This document shows, piece by piece, positions 1 through 6,116 of a stretch of 9,432 nt of DNA. The DNA lies in NCBI GenBank assembly GCA_022572825.1, contig JACZVE010000085.1, positions 1 to 9,432 of the forward strand, written 5' to 3'. Under the pieces are notes generated by a model. The model did not search any database, had not been told where the DNA came from, and worked only from the letters and a program-made list of their open reading frames with translations. The DNA is from SAR324 cluster bacterium. Lineage in GTDB: Bacteria > SAR324 > JACQKK01. A program made the position numbers and the translations under genes. Within the stretch, counting starts at the first letter, position 1. Every line of letters starts with the position of its first letter.

Positions 1-1
1 T

Positions 2-139
2 CGCTGGGCGTTCATCGCCCTCGCACTCCTGGCCTATGGCGCCTCGGTATTGATCCTGTTCGTCTCCCGCCCCGCACATCCAACGGCCGGCATGCCGGCC
101 GTGGAGGAACAACAACCCTCTCCGGCTCGAGCGCCCTAA
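2..139 (+). CDS. C-terminal fragment of a membrane protein, probably a transporter
   Basis: The window opens inside a reading frame that runs to a TAA at 137-139 and encodes the last 45 residues of a protein. About 22 of these, from RWAFIALALL to LILFV, form one hydrophobic segment that looks like a final transmembrane helix. A polar, Pro/Ala/Glu/Gln-rich tail follows and would probably be cytoplasmic. A last helix plus a short disordered tail is common in MFS-type permeases, and the next gene is an oxidoreductase on the same strand, so a transporter is a reasonable guess. That assignment is inference: no family signature lies in the visible part. The 5' end lies outside the window. The gap to the next gene is 111 bp, so co-transcription is possible but not shown. 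Confidence 0.6.
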   Translation, partial: RWAFIALALLAYGASVLILFVSRPAHPTAGMPAVEEQQPSPARAP

Positions 140-250
140 TTTTCCGACGTCTCTTGTGCAGGAAGCCGAATCCGTGTTCCCGTGTGCTTCGGCTACACTT
201 CCGGCCCGGCCAATGGGGCCGGCGTGACGGCGGTCGCAGAGGAGAACGCA

Positions 251-1006
251 ATGCGGTTGAGCAACAAAGTCGCCATAGTCACCGGGGCAGGCGCCGGCAT
301 CGGCAGGGCGAGCGCGCTCAGGTTCGCCGCGGAAGGCGCCAGAGTGGTCGCCGCGGACATTAATGAGGCCGGCGCTATCGAGACGGCGGATCTGCTCCCC
401 GATGGCTCCCCCGGCGAGATCGCTCCCGTGCGTGTCGATGTGACGGACACGGCAAGCGTCAAAGCGATGATTCAATCCACCGTGGACCGGTTCGGTGGGC
501 TGCATGTCCTCTTCAGCAATGCGGGCATCATGAGGGACGGCAGCGCTATCGATCTATCCGAGGACGACTGGGACGCAATGTTTGCGGTGAACGTAAAAGG
601 CGCGTTTCTCTGCGCCAAGCATGGCGTCCCTGCCATGCGCGCGTCGGGTGGCGGCTCGCTGATCATCACCGCCTCGGCCAACAGCTTCTACGCCGAGTCA
701 GACATCGCAGGCTACTGCGCCACCAAGGGCGCGGCGATGCAGTTGACGCGCGCGATGGCAATAGATCACGGCCCCGAAGGTATACGGGTGAACTGCATCT
801 GCCCCGGTTGGATAGAGACGGCGATGGCAGCACCCTACCTGGAAGAGAATCCGGACGGCCGAGAGTTCGCCGGAAAGATAGCGCCCTCCGGACGAATCGG
901 CCAGCCGAACGATGTGGCAGAGGTTGCGCTCTTTCTGGCCAGCGACGAGTCGTCGTTCGTGACCGGATCGCTGATGCTGGTGGATGGAGGGATGTCGGCC
1001 TGGTAG
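251..1006 (+). CDS. Short-chain dehydrogenase/reductase (classical SDR, probably NAD-dependent)
   Basis: This 251-aa protein is a full-length classical SDR, a Rossmann-fold oxidoreductase interconverting an alcohol and a ketone with NAD(P)(H). Visible motifs in order are the cofactor loop TGAGAGIG (residues 11-18), Asp36 at the end of beta2 (usually favouring NAD over NADP), Asp63-Val64, NAG (90-92), Asn114, and the catalytic Ser142, Tyr155 and Lys159 (YCATK). The C-terminal PGWIETAM segment and the LMLVDGGMSAW end are typical. The ATG at 251 is chosen over an in-frame upstream start at 182 because AGAGGAG at 238-244 sits 6 nt before it and the protein then starts directly at the beta1 strand. 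The gene follows a probable transporter tail and ends 9 bp from the convergent cupin gene. The substrate cannot be read from the sequence; FabG-like, sugar or alcohol dehydrogenase activities are all possible. Confidence 0.93.
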   Translation: MRLSNKVAIVTGAGAGIGRASALRFAAEGARVVAADINEAGAIETADLLPDGSPGEIAPVRVDVTDTASVKAMIQSTVDRFGGLHVLFSNAGIMRDGSAIDLSEDDWDAMFAVNVKGAFLCAKHGVPAMRASGGGSLIITASANSFYAESDIAGYCATKGAAMQLTRAMAIDHGPEGIRVNCICPGWIETAMAAPYLEENPDGREFAGKIAPSGRIGQPNDVAEVALFLASDESSFVTGSLMLVDGGMSAW

Positions 1007-1015
1007 GGGCAGGCT

Positions 1016-1396
1016 TCAGGTCACCAGCCAGGGCCGCTCCGCGGGCTGCCCATCCGCGGTTTTGAGGCGCACGGGCCCCATCCCCAGCGAGGCGATGAAG
1101 AACAGATCCTCGTCGCCCGTGTTGACGATCTGGTGCACGGCGTTGGGAGGCAGGATGAGTGTGCTGTCCGGGCCGAATTCCGTCGCCTCGCCCTCGATGG
1201 TCACGGTTCCCGAACCCTTCACGACAACGATGACTTCCTCGCAATCATGGCAATGCACCGGTGTCGCGGCTCCCGGCCGCATGGTCTGCTTCCAGACCTC
1301 CATCGTGTTGACGCCGGAATCCCGGTTCGCCACCGACTGATGAATCATGCCCGGCACGTGATGGATCTTGACGTTACGGTTATCGATGACTGGCAT
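1016..1396 (-). CDS. Single-domain cupin protein
   Basis: This 126-aa protein has one cupin beta-barrel domain. Cupin motif 1 is visible with His48, His50 and Glu54 (PVHCHDCEEV) followed by Gly61, and motif 2 with Pro84, His88 and Asn92 (PPNAVHQIVN). The three His and one Glu form the usual metal site, so a metal-binding protein is expected, but small cupins range from dioxygenases and isomerases to sugar- or metabolite-binding regulators. The start is the ATG at 1396, since AGGA lies 7 nt upstream and the region before it (MRMAYTRQ...) is not cupin-like. An upstream in-frame ATG at 1492 would overlap the putative promoter at 1475-1503. The gene converges on the SDR with a 9-bp gap and lies 142 bp downstream of the PEP-mutase-like gene on the same strand. 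No second cupin domain or DNA-binding domain is present. Confidence 0.88.
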   Translation of the reverse strand: MPVIDNRNVKIHHVPGMIHQSVANRDSGVNTMEVWKQTMRPGAATPVHCHDCEEVIVVVKGSGTVTIEGEATEFGPDSTLILPPNAVHQIVNTGDEDLFFIASLGMGPVRLKTADGQPAERPWLVT

Positions 1397-1474
1397 GGGC
1401 TTTTCCTGGCTCTGGTAAGCGGTAAAATGGGGTCGGCCGGATGCGCGGGAACTCGCTCCGCCCGCTACCTGCCG

Positions 1475-1503
1475 AGTGTATGCCATTCGCACCCCAGGTT
1501 CAA
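1475..1503 (-). promoter_or_regulatory. Putative sigma70-type promoter for the cupin gene
   Basis: On the minus strand, TTGAAC (1498-1503) and TACACT (1475-1480) are separated by exactly 17 bp. They match the -35 and -10 consensus at 4 of 6 positions each. Transcription would begin near 1468, giving a leader of about 70 nt before the cupin ATG at 1396. It lies in the 142-bp gap after the PEP-mutase-like gene, so the cupin may be expressed on its own. This is a sequence match only. Confidence 0.4.
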
Positions 1504-1538
1504 CAGTACCGCAGGATCGTCACCTCGGTGGGGGAAAC

Positions 1539-2402
1539 TCAGTCGGCGAGCAGACGGTTCAGCTCCGCATTGGCCAACGCATCCCCGGCATAGCTGTATG
1601 TCCCGGCGGCCAACAGCTCCTCGGCACTGCGCCTGACCAGGGCGAGCGCGGCCAGCGCCAGGCTGCCGCCGATGCTGACGCGGGCAACGCCCAGCGCCTG
1701 CAGCTCCGCCAGCGGCGGCGCCGGGACGCCGGACAAGGCAGCGAGGATGTTCAACGGGCCATCGATGGCGGCGACCAGCTCGCCGATCGTCTCCGCGTCG
1801 ACCACGCCCGGCACGAACAGGCAGTCGGCTCCGGCTTCGCGGTAGGCGTTGGCACGGCGTACGGCGTCGTCAAAGTTCGCCTTCCCCTTTTCACGGCGCC
1901 GCAGGTAGCCGTCCGTGCGGGCATTGACCACGAAGGGAACGCCCTCCGCATCGGCGGCTTCGCGGGCGGCCCGGATCCGCTCGGCCCCAAGCGTCAGGTC
2001 GAGCAGGGGATCGCTCGCGCGCCCGGTGCCGTCCTCGAAGTTGGCGCCGACCACACCGGCGCGGATGGCCCGCCGCACGGTTTCCGCGACATCCTCCGGC
2101 TGCGGGCCGTAGCCTGCCTCCAGGTCCGCGGTCACCGGGACGGAGACCTTGCGCGCGATGCGGGCCACCACCTGCAGCATCTCGTCACGGCCGATCCGCT
2201 CGCCATCGGGATAGCCCCGCGCAAAGGCGATCCCGGAGCTGGTGGTGGCAATGGCGGGAAAGCCCGCTTGGGCCATGATCACGGCGCTCCCAACATCCCA
2301 TGCGTTGGGCAGGATCAGGATGTCGGGCCCTTCATGAAGCGTCTTAAATAGCGTGGCCTTGGCGCGCAACGCGTTCCTGTCCGGCGATTCGCTGTTCTCC
2401 AC
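1539..2402 (-). CDS. Isocitrate lyase/PEP mutase superfamily protein
   Basis: This 287-aa protein belongs to the PEP mutase/isocitrate lyase superfamily, (beta/alpha)8-barrel enzymes that make or break C-C or P-C bonds of 2-oxo or dicarboxylic acids with Mg2+. Visible features are NAWDVGSA (33-40), TTSSGIA (53-59), the metal-site strand ADLEAGYG with Asp93 and Glu95 (92-99), NFED with Glu123 (121-124), and NARTD (160-164). The Lys-Lys/Arg-Cys-Gly-His loop of true isocitrate and methylisocitrate lyases is missing: after FEDGTG the sequence reads RASDPLLDL with no Cys. The protein therefore fits the PEP-mutase-like branch, whose members are mostly of unknown substrate (lyases, hydrolases and oxaloacetate decarboxylases are known). 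The start is a GTG at 2402, placed by an excellent AAAGGAG 6 nt upstream. The gene lies upstream of the cupin on the same strand. Confidence 0.9.
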   Translation of the reverse strand: MENSESPDRNALRAKATLFKTLHEGPDILILPNAWDVGSAVIMAQAGFPAIATTSSGIAFARGYPDGERIGRDEMLQVVARIARKVSVPVTADLEAGYGPQPEDVAETVRRAIRAGVVGANFEDGTGRASDPLLDLTLGAERIRAAREAADAEGVPFVVNARTDGYLRRREKGKANFDDAVRRANAYREAGADCLFVPGVVDAETIGELVAAIDGPLNILAALSGVPAPPLAELQALGVARVSIGGSLALAALALVRRSAEELLAAGTYSYAGDALANAELNRLLAD

Positions 2403-2408
2403 TTCGAT

Positions 2409-2415
2409 CTCCTTT
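2409..2415 (-). promoter_or_regulatory. Shine-Dalgarno site fixing a GTG start
   Basis: The minus strand reads AAAGGAG, then six bases, then GTG at 2402-2400. This near-perfect ribosome binding site is the reason for preferring the GTG as start of the PEP-mutase-like gene; no ATG lies nearby in frame. Confidence 0.75.
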
Positions 2416-2536
2416 GCACTAACTAGCAGGCCTGTGATTTATCCGAAGAAAAGCAAATGCGGGGGAACCAGTCCCCCCGCGCCCCCCGAATACTGAGGTT
2501 GAGATATTTCATCGTAATTCTTAGTAAGTTGTTTAT

Positions 2537-2661
2537 ATGCCACTTTTCCGGGGTGCAGGGGGCGGCAGCGCTTGCGAGTCGCGCGCTGCTTCCCTGCTGG
2601 GGGTTTTGGGGGAGAAACGCGCGACTCGTAAGCGTTTCAGCCCCCAACCTGCCGGAGGCAT
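2537..2661. repeat. 125-nt imperfect palindrome forming one long hairpin
   Basis: Nested complementary arms fold the whole segment on itself. From outside in they are ATGCC (2537-2541) with GGCAT (2657-2661), TCCG (2547-2550) with CGGA (2653-2656), GCAGG (2555-2559) with CCTGC (2648-2652), and GGGC (2560-2563) with GCCC (2640-2643). Next comes a 19-bp core, 2567-2585 with 2618-2636, whose only two non-Watson-Crick positions are G-T (G-U in plus-strand RNA). Then CTTCCC (2589-2594) pairs with GGGGAG (2609-2614), leaving an apical loop containing G5 and T4. The pairings were traced by eye. The imperfect symmetry, bulges and G-U pairs resemble a structured RNA or a small palindromic repeat of the REP or MITE kind. 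Copy number in the genome is unknown. Confidence 0.7.
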
Positions 2662-2692
2662 TAAATCACAGCGCTTTTAGTGACGGCTGTAT

Positions 2693-2723
2693 ACCGCCGG
2701 GCGGCTGTAATCTGCCCGGCGGT
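2693..2723. repeat. Perfect 10-bp inverted repeat (hairpin 1 of 3)
   Basis: ACCGCCGGGC (2693-2702) and GCCCGGCGGT (2714-2723) are exact reverse complements around an 11-nt loop. It lies 3' of nrdJ on the minus strand, without a following T-run. Confidence 0.7.
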
Positions 2724-2734
2724 CTCAAGGGAAT

Positions 2735-2760
2735 GCGGGGCCGCCGGGCGGCGGCCCCGC
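2735..2760. repeat. Perfect 11-bp all-G/C inverted repeat (hairpin 2 of 3)
   Basis: GCGGGGCCGCC (2735-2745) and GGCGGCCCCGC (2750-2760) are exact reverse complements around a 4-nt loop, which would make a very stable stem. It lies 11 bp from hairpin 1. No T-run follows on either strand, so it is not a standard terminator, but it could impede transcription or protect a 3' end. Confidence 0.7.
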
Positions 2761-2766
2761 ACCAGC

Positions 2767-2793
2767 GGGGGCCGAGGGGGGGAAGCGGCCCCC
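2767..2793. repeat. 8-bp G/C inverted repeat (hairpin 3 of 3)
   Basis: GGGGGCCG (2767-2774) and CGGCCCCC (2786-2793) pair around an 11-nt purine-only loop, six bases beyond hairpin 2. This is the hairpin nearest to the nrdJ stop codon, about 110 bp downstream of it in the direction of nrdJ transcription. Confidence 0.6.
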
Positions 2794-2903
2794 AGGGGAC
2801 CGGTTAGAGGAGAACGGGCGAAATTGCTGCCCCGTTGCAGTGTGACGTTGGCCGCCACCGATTCTCTCTGATACTCCCTGACTAAATACGCCCCTCTGTT
2901 TGA

Positions 2904-5900
2904 CTACGAGCAGCCCATCGAGTTGCCGCAGTTCAGGCAGCGGTAGCAGGTGCCGTTGCGCACGGTGAGGTGGCCGCACACGTCGCACACCGGCGCGTCG
3001 CCCATGACCGCCGCCAAGTGCTCGTTGAGCGCGTCCTCGTGGTGGTCGTGCTGCCGGCGCCTTGGCGTCCGCACGCCCTCGGCGGGCGGCGGTGCCTGCT
3101 TGCCATCCTGCTCCACCACGTGGCCATTGGACTGCGTATCGATGGCGGTTTGCTCCGGCTGCACGTGAAGGAAGTCGGTACGGCCCAGGTAATCCATCCC
3201 CAGGATGCGGAAGATGAAATCCAGGATCGAGGTGGCCGTGCGCACGTTGGGGTGATCGGTCACGCCGTAAGGCTCGAAGCGCGTGAAGGTGAACATGTTC
3301 ACGTACTTCTCGAGCGGAACGCCATGCTGCAGCCCCACCGAAACGGCCTGGGCGAAGCTGTTCATCATGCTGCGGTAGGCGGCGCCTTCCTTGTACATGT
3401 CGATGAAGATCTCGCCCAGCTCGCCGTTGTCGTACTCGCCGGTGCGCAGGAATATCTTGTGACCGGCCACCGAGGCCTCCAGGGTGAACCCGCGGCGGCG
3501 GCGGGGCAGCTCGCGCCGGTAGCGCCAAGCCTTTAGATCGGGCATGGCGGCGGCCGGCGCCGCATCCGCCGGGAGCGTTTCGGCCGCTTCGGCCTCCTTG
3601 GAGGGTGTGAGCTGGCTGGAAAGCGGCTGGGAACCCTTCGAACCGTCGCGATAGAGGGCCACCGCCTTCAGGCCGTAACGCCAGGAGCGCACGTAAAGGT
3701 CTTCGATCTCCTCCACGGTTGTCTGCTCGGGCACGTTGATGGTCTTGGAGATGGCGCCGGAAATAAACGGCTGCACCGCGGCCATCATCTTCACGTGGGC
3801 CATGGGCGCGATGAAGCGCTCGCCGTACAGGCCGCACTTGTTTGCGCAGTCGAACACCGGCAGGTGCTCCGCCTTCAGGTGGGGGGCGCCCTCGATGGTC
3901 TCCTTGCCCCCGATGCGCACGCGCGCCGCCTCGATCGCATCCTCGCTCAGCCCCTTGGCACGCAGGCTGTCCGGGTTGACGTGGGGCGTGAAGTCGTTGA
4001 GGTTGCCGCTGATCTTGACCGACTGGGCGGCCTCGGCGATCTCGTCGTCGCTGAAACCCAGCGCCTTGAGGCGGGCCAGGTCGATCGTGTCCCCGTCGGC
4101 CAGCTCCTGGGTGCCCAGAATGTAGCGAAGGGTGTCCGCGATTTGGGCCTCGTCGTAACCCAGATTCTGCAGTGCGAGGGCGAGGGACTGGTTGACGATC
4201 TTGATGTACCCGCCGCCGGCCAGCTTCTTCCACTTGACCAGCGAGTAATCCGGCTCCACCCCGGTGGTGTCGCAATCCATCAGCAGCCCGATGGTGCCCG
4301 TGGGCGCCAGCACGGTCATCTGCGCGTTGCGGTAGCCTTGCGCGCGGCCCAGCTCCTCCGCCTTGCGCCAGGCTTCCTGGGCGGCCTCCCACAGGATGCG
4401 CGGGCAGATGCGGGGGTCGATGCGGCCGGCGGCTTCGCGGTGCTTGCCGATCACCCGCAGCATGGGCTTCTCGTTGGCGCGATAGCCGGGGAACGGACCC
4501 AGGTGGCCGGCGATCTCCGCGGAGGTGGCATAGGCCTCGCCGCACAGGATGGCACTCAGCGCAGCGGCAAGGGTGCGGCCCTCCTCACAGTCGTAAGCCA
4601 GCCCGCCGACCATCAGCAGCGTGCCCAGATTGGCGTAACCCAGTCCCAGGGGGCGGTAGTCGTGGCTGTTGCGGGCGATGGCCTCGGTGGGATACGAGCT
4701 GGAGTCCACCAGGATCTCCATCGCGGTGGCGAAGGTGCGAATCGCGGCCCGGAAGCTCTCCAGGTCGAAGCGCCCGTCCGCTCCACGGAACTTGATCAGG
4801 TTCAGCGAGGCCAGGTTGCACGCCGTGTCGTCCAGGAACATGAACTCCGAGCAGGGGTTCGAGGCGTAGATGCGGTCCTTCTCGGCGCAGGTGTGCCAGT
4901 CGTTGATCGTCGTGTCGTACTGCACGCCCGGGTCGGCGCAGGCCCAGGCGGCCTGGGCGATCTCGCGCATCAGTTCGCGCGCCCGGAAGGTGTGGTGCAC
5001 TTCGCCCGAGGTGCGGTAGGTGGTCTGCCAGTCGCCGTCTTCCTCGTAGGCCTTCATGAACGCGTCGTCGATGCGCACCGAGTTGTTGGAGTTCTGCCCC
5101 GAGACGGTGTGGTAGGCCTCGCCGTTGAAGTCCGCCGACAGCCCGCTGGCGATCAACAGCTTGGCCTTTTCCTCCTCCCTGGCTTTCCAGTGGATAAAGT
5201 CCAGGATCTCCGGATGGTCCATGTCCAGGCAGACCATCTTGGCGGCGCGGCGGGTCGTGCCGCCGGACTTGGTGGCGCCGGCGCCCTTGTCGAACACCTC
5301 CAGGAAGGACATCAGGCCCGAGGAGGTGCCCCCGCCGGAGAGCTGCTCGGTCTTGCTGCGCAGGCGCGAGAAGTTGGAGCCGGTGCCCGAGCCGTACTTG
5401 AACACGCGGGCTTCCTTTTGCAGCAGCCCGAAGATGGACATCAGGTCGTCATCCAGGCGCTGGATGAAGCAGGCGGAGCACTGGGGATGCTCGTAGGAGT
5501 TCTCCAGCTCCACCGCCCGGCCCTGCTGCTCGTTCCAGTGCCAGTTGCCGCCGCTGCCCGTGATGTCGTAGGCCTGCCACAGCCCGCAATTGAACCACAC
5601 GGGCGAGTTGAAGGCGCCGCGCTGGGTCACCAGCAGGCAGGTCAGCTCGTCCTCGAAGATGTCCGCGTCCAGATGGGTCTGGAAGTAGCCTTGCTCCTGG
5701 CCATCGGCGCGGATGGTACGGGCGATGCGACCGATCACCTGGCGCGCGGAGACCTCGTGGCCGGTGCCCGGCACGCCCGCCTTGCGGAAGTACTTGGAGA
5801 CCACGATGTCGGTGGCGAGCTGGCTCCAATCCTCCGGCACCTCCACGTCGCTCATCTCGAACACCACCTTGCCGTTGGGTTCGCTGATGACCGAGCGGCG

Positions 5901-6029
5901 CCTGGCCCAGGTCACCGCCTCCAGCGGCGCAACGCCCTCGCGGGTGAAATGCCGCTTGAAAGCCAGCCCTCCGCGCACCTTCCGCGCTTTATCCGGCCGC
6001 GCCGACTTGTGTTGGATGATCTCCTCCAT
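2904..6029 (-). CDS. nrdJ: Adenosylcobalamin-dependent (class II) ribonucleotide reductase
   Basis: This 1041-aa cytoplasmic enzyme reduces ribonucleotides to deoxyribonucleotides using a radical generated from adenosylcobalamin, without needing oxygen. Visible are the first redox Cys in HPQCSACF (184 or 187), the thiyl-radical/active-site motif NPCSE (391-395: Asn391, Cys393, Glu395), the partner Cys404 in TACNLASLNL, and PTGTIG (576-581). The C-terminus has a Cys-rich zinc-ribbon-like tail (Cys1015, 1018, 1028, 1031, 1034, 1040). It probably combines metal binding with the thiol relay that re-reduces the active site. The stretch at about 811-850 is a variable Ala-, Glu- and Arg-rich linker. 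Length fits the long bacterial NrdJ group and there is no intein. The ATG at 6029 is chosen because GAGGGG (6036-6041) lies 6 nt upstream; a TTG two codons earlier would abut that site. No NrdR or thioredoxin gene is adjacent, and the gene is divergent from lpxD. Confidence 0.97.
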   Translation of the reverse strand: MEEIIQHKSARPDKARKVRGGLAFKRHFTREGVAPLEAVTWARRRSVISEPNGKVVFEMSDVEVPEDWSQLATDIVVSKYFRKAGVPGTGHEVSARQVIGRIARTIRADGQEQGYFQTHLDADIFEDELTCLLVTQRGAFNSPVWFNCGLWQAYDITGSGGNWHWNEQQGRAVELENSYEHPQCSACFIQRLDDDLMSIFGLLQKEARVFKYGSGTGSNFSRLRSKTEQLSGGGTSSGLMSFLEVFDKGAGATKSGGTTRRAAKMVCLDMDHPEILDFIHWKAREEEKAKLLIASGLSADFNGEAYHTVSGQNSNNSVRIDDAFMKAYEEDGDWQTTYRTSGEVHHTFRARELMREIAQAAWACADPGVQYDTTINDWHTCAEKDRIYASNPCSEFMFLDDTACNLASLNLIKFRGADGRFDLESFRAAIRTFATAMEILVDSSSYPTEAIARNSHDYRPLGLGYANLGTLLMVGGLAYDCEEGRTLAAALSAILCGEAYATSAEIAGHLGPFPGYRANEKPMLRVIGKHREAAGRIDPRICPRILWEAAQEAWRKAEELGRAQGYRNAQMTVLAPTGTIGLLMDCDTTGVEPDYSLVKWKKLAGGGYIKIVNQSLALALQNLGYDEAQIADTLRYILGTQELADGDTIDLARLKALGFSDDEIAEAAQSVKISGNLNDFTPHVNPDSLRAKGLSEDAIEAARVRIGGKETIEGAPHLKAEHLPVFDCANKCGLYGERFIAPMAHVKMMAAVQPFISGAISKTINVPEQTTVEEIEDLYVRSWRYGLKAVALYRDGSKGSQPLSSQLTPSKEAEAAETLPADAAPAAAMPDLKAWRYRRELPRRRRGFTLEASVAGHKIFLRTGEYDNGELGEIFIDMYKEGAAYRSMMNSFAQAVSVGLQHGVPLEKYVNMFTFTRFEPYGVTDHPNVRTATSILDFIFRILGMDYLGRTDFLHVQPEQTAIDTQSNGHVVEQDGKQAPPPAEGVRTPRRRQHDHHEDALNEHLAAVMGDAPVCDVCGHLTVRNGTCYRCLNCGNSMGCS

Positions 6030-6050
6030 GCCCAACCCCTCATTATTTAT

Positions 6051-6073
6051 TCGATTCTCGTATCGGGAATCGA
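6051..6073 (-). promoter_or_regulatory. Dyad in the presumed nrdJ leader
   Basis: TCGATTC (6051-6057) and GAATCGA (6067-6073) are exact reverse complements. After one mismatch, CG (6059-6060) and CG (6064-6065) extend the stem around a 3-nt loop. It sits 10 bp upstream of the nrdJ Shine-Dalgarno site, so it could act as a leader hairpin influencing translation or as a DNA operator. The role is inferred from position only. Confidence 0.45.
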
Positions 6074-6089
6074 TAAGGGGATTGCGGCC

Positions 6090-6116
6090 TCCTGTTAAAA
6101 TTTCATTTTAACAGGA
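6090..6116 (-). promoter_or_regulatory. Perfect 12-bp-arm dyad upstream of nrdJ, putative operator
   Basis: TCCTGTTAAAAT (6090-6101) and ATTTTAACAGGA (6105-6116) are perfect reverse complements around 3 nt. On the minus strand, TAAAAT (rc of 6105-6110) matches 5 of 6 positions of a -10 hexamer and lies about 75 bp before the nrdJ ATG, but no good -35 precedes it. A symmetric site over a possible -10 is the usual layout of a repressor operator. It does not resemble the NrdR-box consensus I know. A purely RNA or structural role is also possible. Confidence 0.5.

Larger units (their letters stand above)
2403..2903. other. Structured 500-bp intergenic region without a convincing gene
   Basis: This gap lies between the start of the PEP-mutase-like gene and the stop codon of nrdJ, both on the minus strand. 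In order it holds the ribosome binding site at 2409-2415, a small G/C hairpin at 2459-2480 (arms GCGGGGG and CCCCCGC), and an AT-rich island at about 2495-2547. After these come the 125-nt palindrome at 2537-2661 and three GC-rich hairpins at 2693-2793. A weak dyad (AACGGG 2813-2818, CCCGTT 2831-2836) follows. Open frames of 116 aa (+) and 74 aa (-) cross the palindrome but have low-complexity translations without recognisable motifs. None of the hairpins is followed by a T-run on either strand, so none qualifies as a canonical intrinsic terminator, although they could stop or protect the nrdJ transcript. Confidence 0.6.

Noticed and set aside
2459..2480. G/C hairpin as an intrinsic terminator
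   Set aside because: The 7-bp stem is followed by no T-run on the plus strand and only scattered T on the minus strand, and it lies just upstream of the PEP-mutase-like gene, where a terminator would more likely be a leader element.
2567..2636. Integron attC site
   Set aside because: The imperfect palindrome lacks the RYYYAAC and GTTRRRY end boxes and no gene-cassette pattern surrounds it.
2457..2807. 116-codon plus-strand frame and 74-codon minus-strand frame (2423-2647) across the palindrome
   Set aside because: Both run through the hairpin arms, have no good ribosome binding site and show no domain or compositional sign of a protein.
2725..4545. 606-codon open frame on the minus strand in another frame of nrdJ
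   Set aside because: Arg/Gly/Ala/Pro-rich low-complexity translation, overlapping real coding sequence in the same direction; a shadow of codon bias.
2904..6029. Intein in nrdJ
   Set aside because: Class II reductases often carry inteins, but the active-site stretches are contiguous and the length is normal for the long NrdJ group; no intein start or end motif is seen.
3795..6098. 767-codon open frame on the plus strand, opposite nrdJ
   Set aside because: The translation is a GC-driven mirror of nrdJ (Gly/Ala/Leu/Val/His-rich, no domain), and nrdJ on the other strand is unmistakable with all active-site motifs.
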